Of a stretch of DNA of 5,748 nt, positions 4,670 to 5,748 are shown piece by piece. The notes below the pieces were generated by a model. That model did no database searches. It worked only from the letters and a program-made list of their open reading frames with translations, and had not been told where the DNA came from. The DNA is taken from assembly GCF_001983105.1 (NCBI RefSeq), contig NZ_MOMC01000014.1, forward strand, positions 228,045-233,792. The letters are read 5' to 3'. The translations under genes were made by a program, and so were the position numbers. Numbering within the stretch: position 1 is the stretch's first letter; each line of letters starts with the position of its first letter. This DNA comes from Pseudofrankia asymbiotica (GTDB lineage: Bacteria; Actinomycetota; Actinomycetes; Frankiales; Frankiaceae).

Positions 4670-5748
4670 ATGACGGATCGTCTCGTCGTGCGGGGTGCGC
4701 GCGAACACAACCTGCGCGACGTCGACCTCGACCTTCCCCGCGATGGACTGATCGTCTTCACCGGGCTGTCCGGCTCGGGGAAGTCCAGCCTCGCGTTCGA
4801 CACGATCTTCGCCGAGGGGCAGCGGCGCTACGTCGAGTCACTGTCGGCCTACGCCCGCCAGTTCCTCGGGCAGATGGACAAGCCGGACGTCGACTTCATC
4901 GAGGGCCTGTCACCGGCCGTCTCGATCGACCAGAAGTCGACCAACCGCAACCCGCGCTCGACGGTCGGCACCATCACCGAGGTCTACGACTACCTGCGGC
5001 TGCTGTTCGCCAGGGCCGGACGCCCGCACTGTCCGAAGTGCGGCCGGCCGATCGCGCGGCAGACCCCGCAGCAGATCGTCGACCGGCTGATGGAGCTCCC
5101 CGAGGGCACCCGTTTCCAGGTGCTGGCCCCGGTGATCCGCGGGCGCAAGGGCGAGTACGTCGACCTGTTCTCCGAGCTGCAGGGCTCCGGCTTCGCCCGC
5201 GCGCGGGTGGACGGCACGGTCATCCCGCTGACCGACCCGCCGAAGCTGGAGAAGCAGAAGAAGCACACGATCGAGGTCGTCGTCGACCGGCTCGCGATCA
5301 AGGAAACCGCCAAGCGCCGGCTCACCGACTCGGTCGAGACGGCGCTGCGGCTCGGCAGTGGCCTGGTGCTGCTCGACTTCGTCGACCGGGACCCGAAGGA
5401 CGAGGACCGCGAGCGGATGTACTCCGAGCACCTCGCCTGCCTCTACGACGACCTGTCGTTCGAGGAGCTGGAGCCCCGCTCGTTCTCGTTCAACACCCCC
5501 TACGGTGCCTGCCCCGAGTGCACCGGCCTCGGCACCCGCAAGGAGGTCGATCCGGAGCTCATCGTCACCGACCCGACGCTGTCGCTCGCCGGTGGCGCGA
5601 TCGGCCCCTGGTCCGGCGGGCACAACAAGGAGTACTTCGAGCGGCTGCTGTCGGCGCTGGCCGAGGACCTGCGCTTCTCGATGGACACCCCGTGGGAGGC
5701 GCTGCCCGACCGTGCCCGCAAGGCGGTGCTGCACGGCAGCGGCGACAC
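4670..5748 (+). CDS. uvrA: Excinuclease ABC subunit A, N-terminal part (cut by window end)
   Basis: The first 359 residues of UvrA, the damage-sensing ATPase of nucleotide excision repair, which loads UvrB onto lesions. The start [20 protein letters not shown] is characteristic. Walker A is GLSGSGKSS (32-40), followed by [26 protein letters not shown] and a Q-loop at Q88 (SIDQKS). CPKC lies at 121-124. Residues about 131-245 correspond to the UvrB-binding domain. The insertion region begins with C257 and the diagnostic [22 protein letters not shown] (267-288, including C281 and C284). Where many UvrAs have Cys at the fourth position of the first CxxC, this protein reads CLYD, which I recall as variable in actinobacteria. 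The ABC signature, the second ATPase half and the main DNA-binding zinc finger lie beyond the window. GAGGGAA at 4658-4664 supports the ATG. Probably LexA-controlled and transcribed divergently from the glycosyltransferase cluster. Confidence 0.98.
   Translation, partial: MTDRLVVRGAREHNLRDVDLDLPRDGLIVFTGLSGSGKSSLAFDTIFAEGQRRYVESLSAYARQFLGQMDKPDVDFIEGLSPAVSIDQKSTNRNPRSTVGTITEVYDYLRLLFARAGRPHCPKCGRPIARQTPQQIVDRLMELPEGTRFQVLAPVIRGRKGEYVDLFSELQGSGFARARVDGTVIPLTDPPKLEKQKKHTIEVVVDRLAIKETAKRRLTDSVETALRLGSGLVLLDFVDRDPKDEDRERMYSEHLACLYDDLSFEELEPRSFSFNTPYGACPECTGLGTRKEVDPELIVTDPTLSLAGGAIGPWSGGHNKEYFERLLSALAEDLRFSMDTPWEALPDRARKAVLHGSGD

Noticed and set aside
4910..5734. 274-codon minus-strand frame inside uvrA
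   Set aside because: It is opposite a certain uvrA reading frame and shows no recognisable motif; typical GC-rich antisense shadow.

Overview
The window is very GC-rich DNA with typical actinobacterial codon use. Its uvrA is preceded by an actinobacterial-type LexA box, and one neighbour is the MBL-fold hydrolase that also lies beside uvrA in mycobacteria (Rv1637c/Rv1638, from memory). A high-GC actinomycete is secure. Frankiales-like is only an impression from protein style. No rRNA, tRNA, CRISPR array, insertion sequence or phage gene is visible.

Layout: (1) 27-1382, plus strand: a multi-pass membrane protein built like a Rip3-type site-2 protease with C-terminal CBS domains, but with every zinc-ligand position substituted, so probably a pseudoprotease. 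(2) 1379-1954, minus strand, overlapping the previous gene tail to tail by 4 bp: a short WYL-domain protein without the usual N-terminal DNA-binding wing. (3) 2116-2781, minus strand: an MBL-fold (glyoxalase II-like) hydrolase with a complete seven-residue metal site. (4) 2839-3858, minus strand: a family 2 glycosyltransferase starting at TTG behind a near-perfect Shine-Dalgarno. (5) 3859-4669: a long divergent intergenic region. Its glycosyltransferase-proximal half is relatively AT-rich and carries two inverted repeats and a candidate promoter. Its middle is extremely C-rich with a perfect 20-bp tandem repeat. Its uvrA-proximal part has a LexA box overlapping a candidate -10 element and a structured leader of about 250 nt. 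(6) 4670-end, plus strand: the first 359 residues of UvrA, cut by the window edge.

Genes 4, 3 and 2 run in one direction in that order (gaps 57 and 161 nt) and could be one transcript diverging from uvrA. The only well-understood function is nucleotide excision repair by UvrA, with likely SOS control. The strongest unusual elements are the apparently inactive site-2 protease homologue, the wing-less WYL protein, and the paired palindromes before the glycosyltransferase. I see no convincing multi-gene novel system; these are separate leads.
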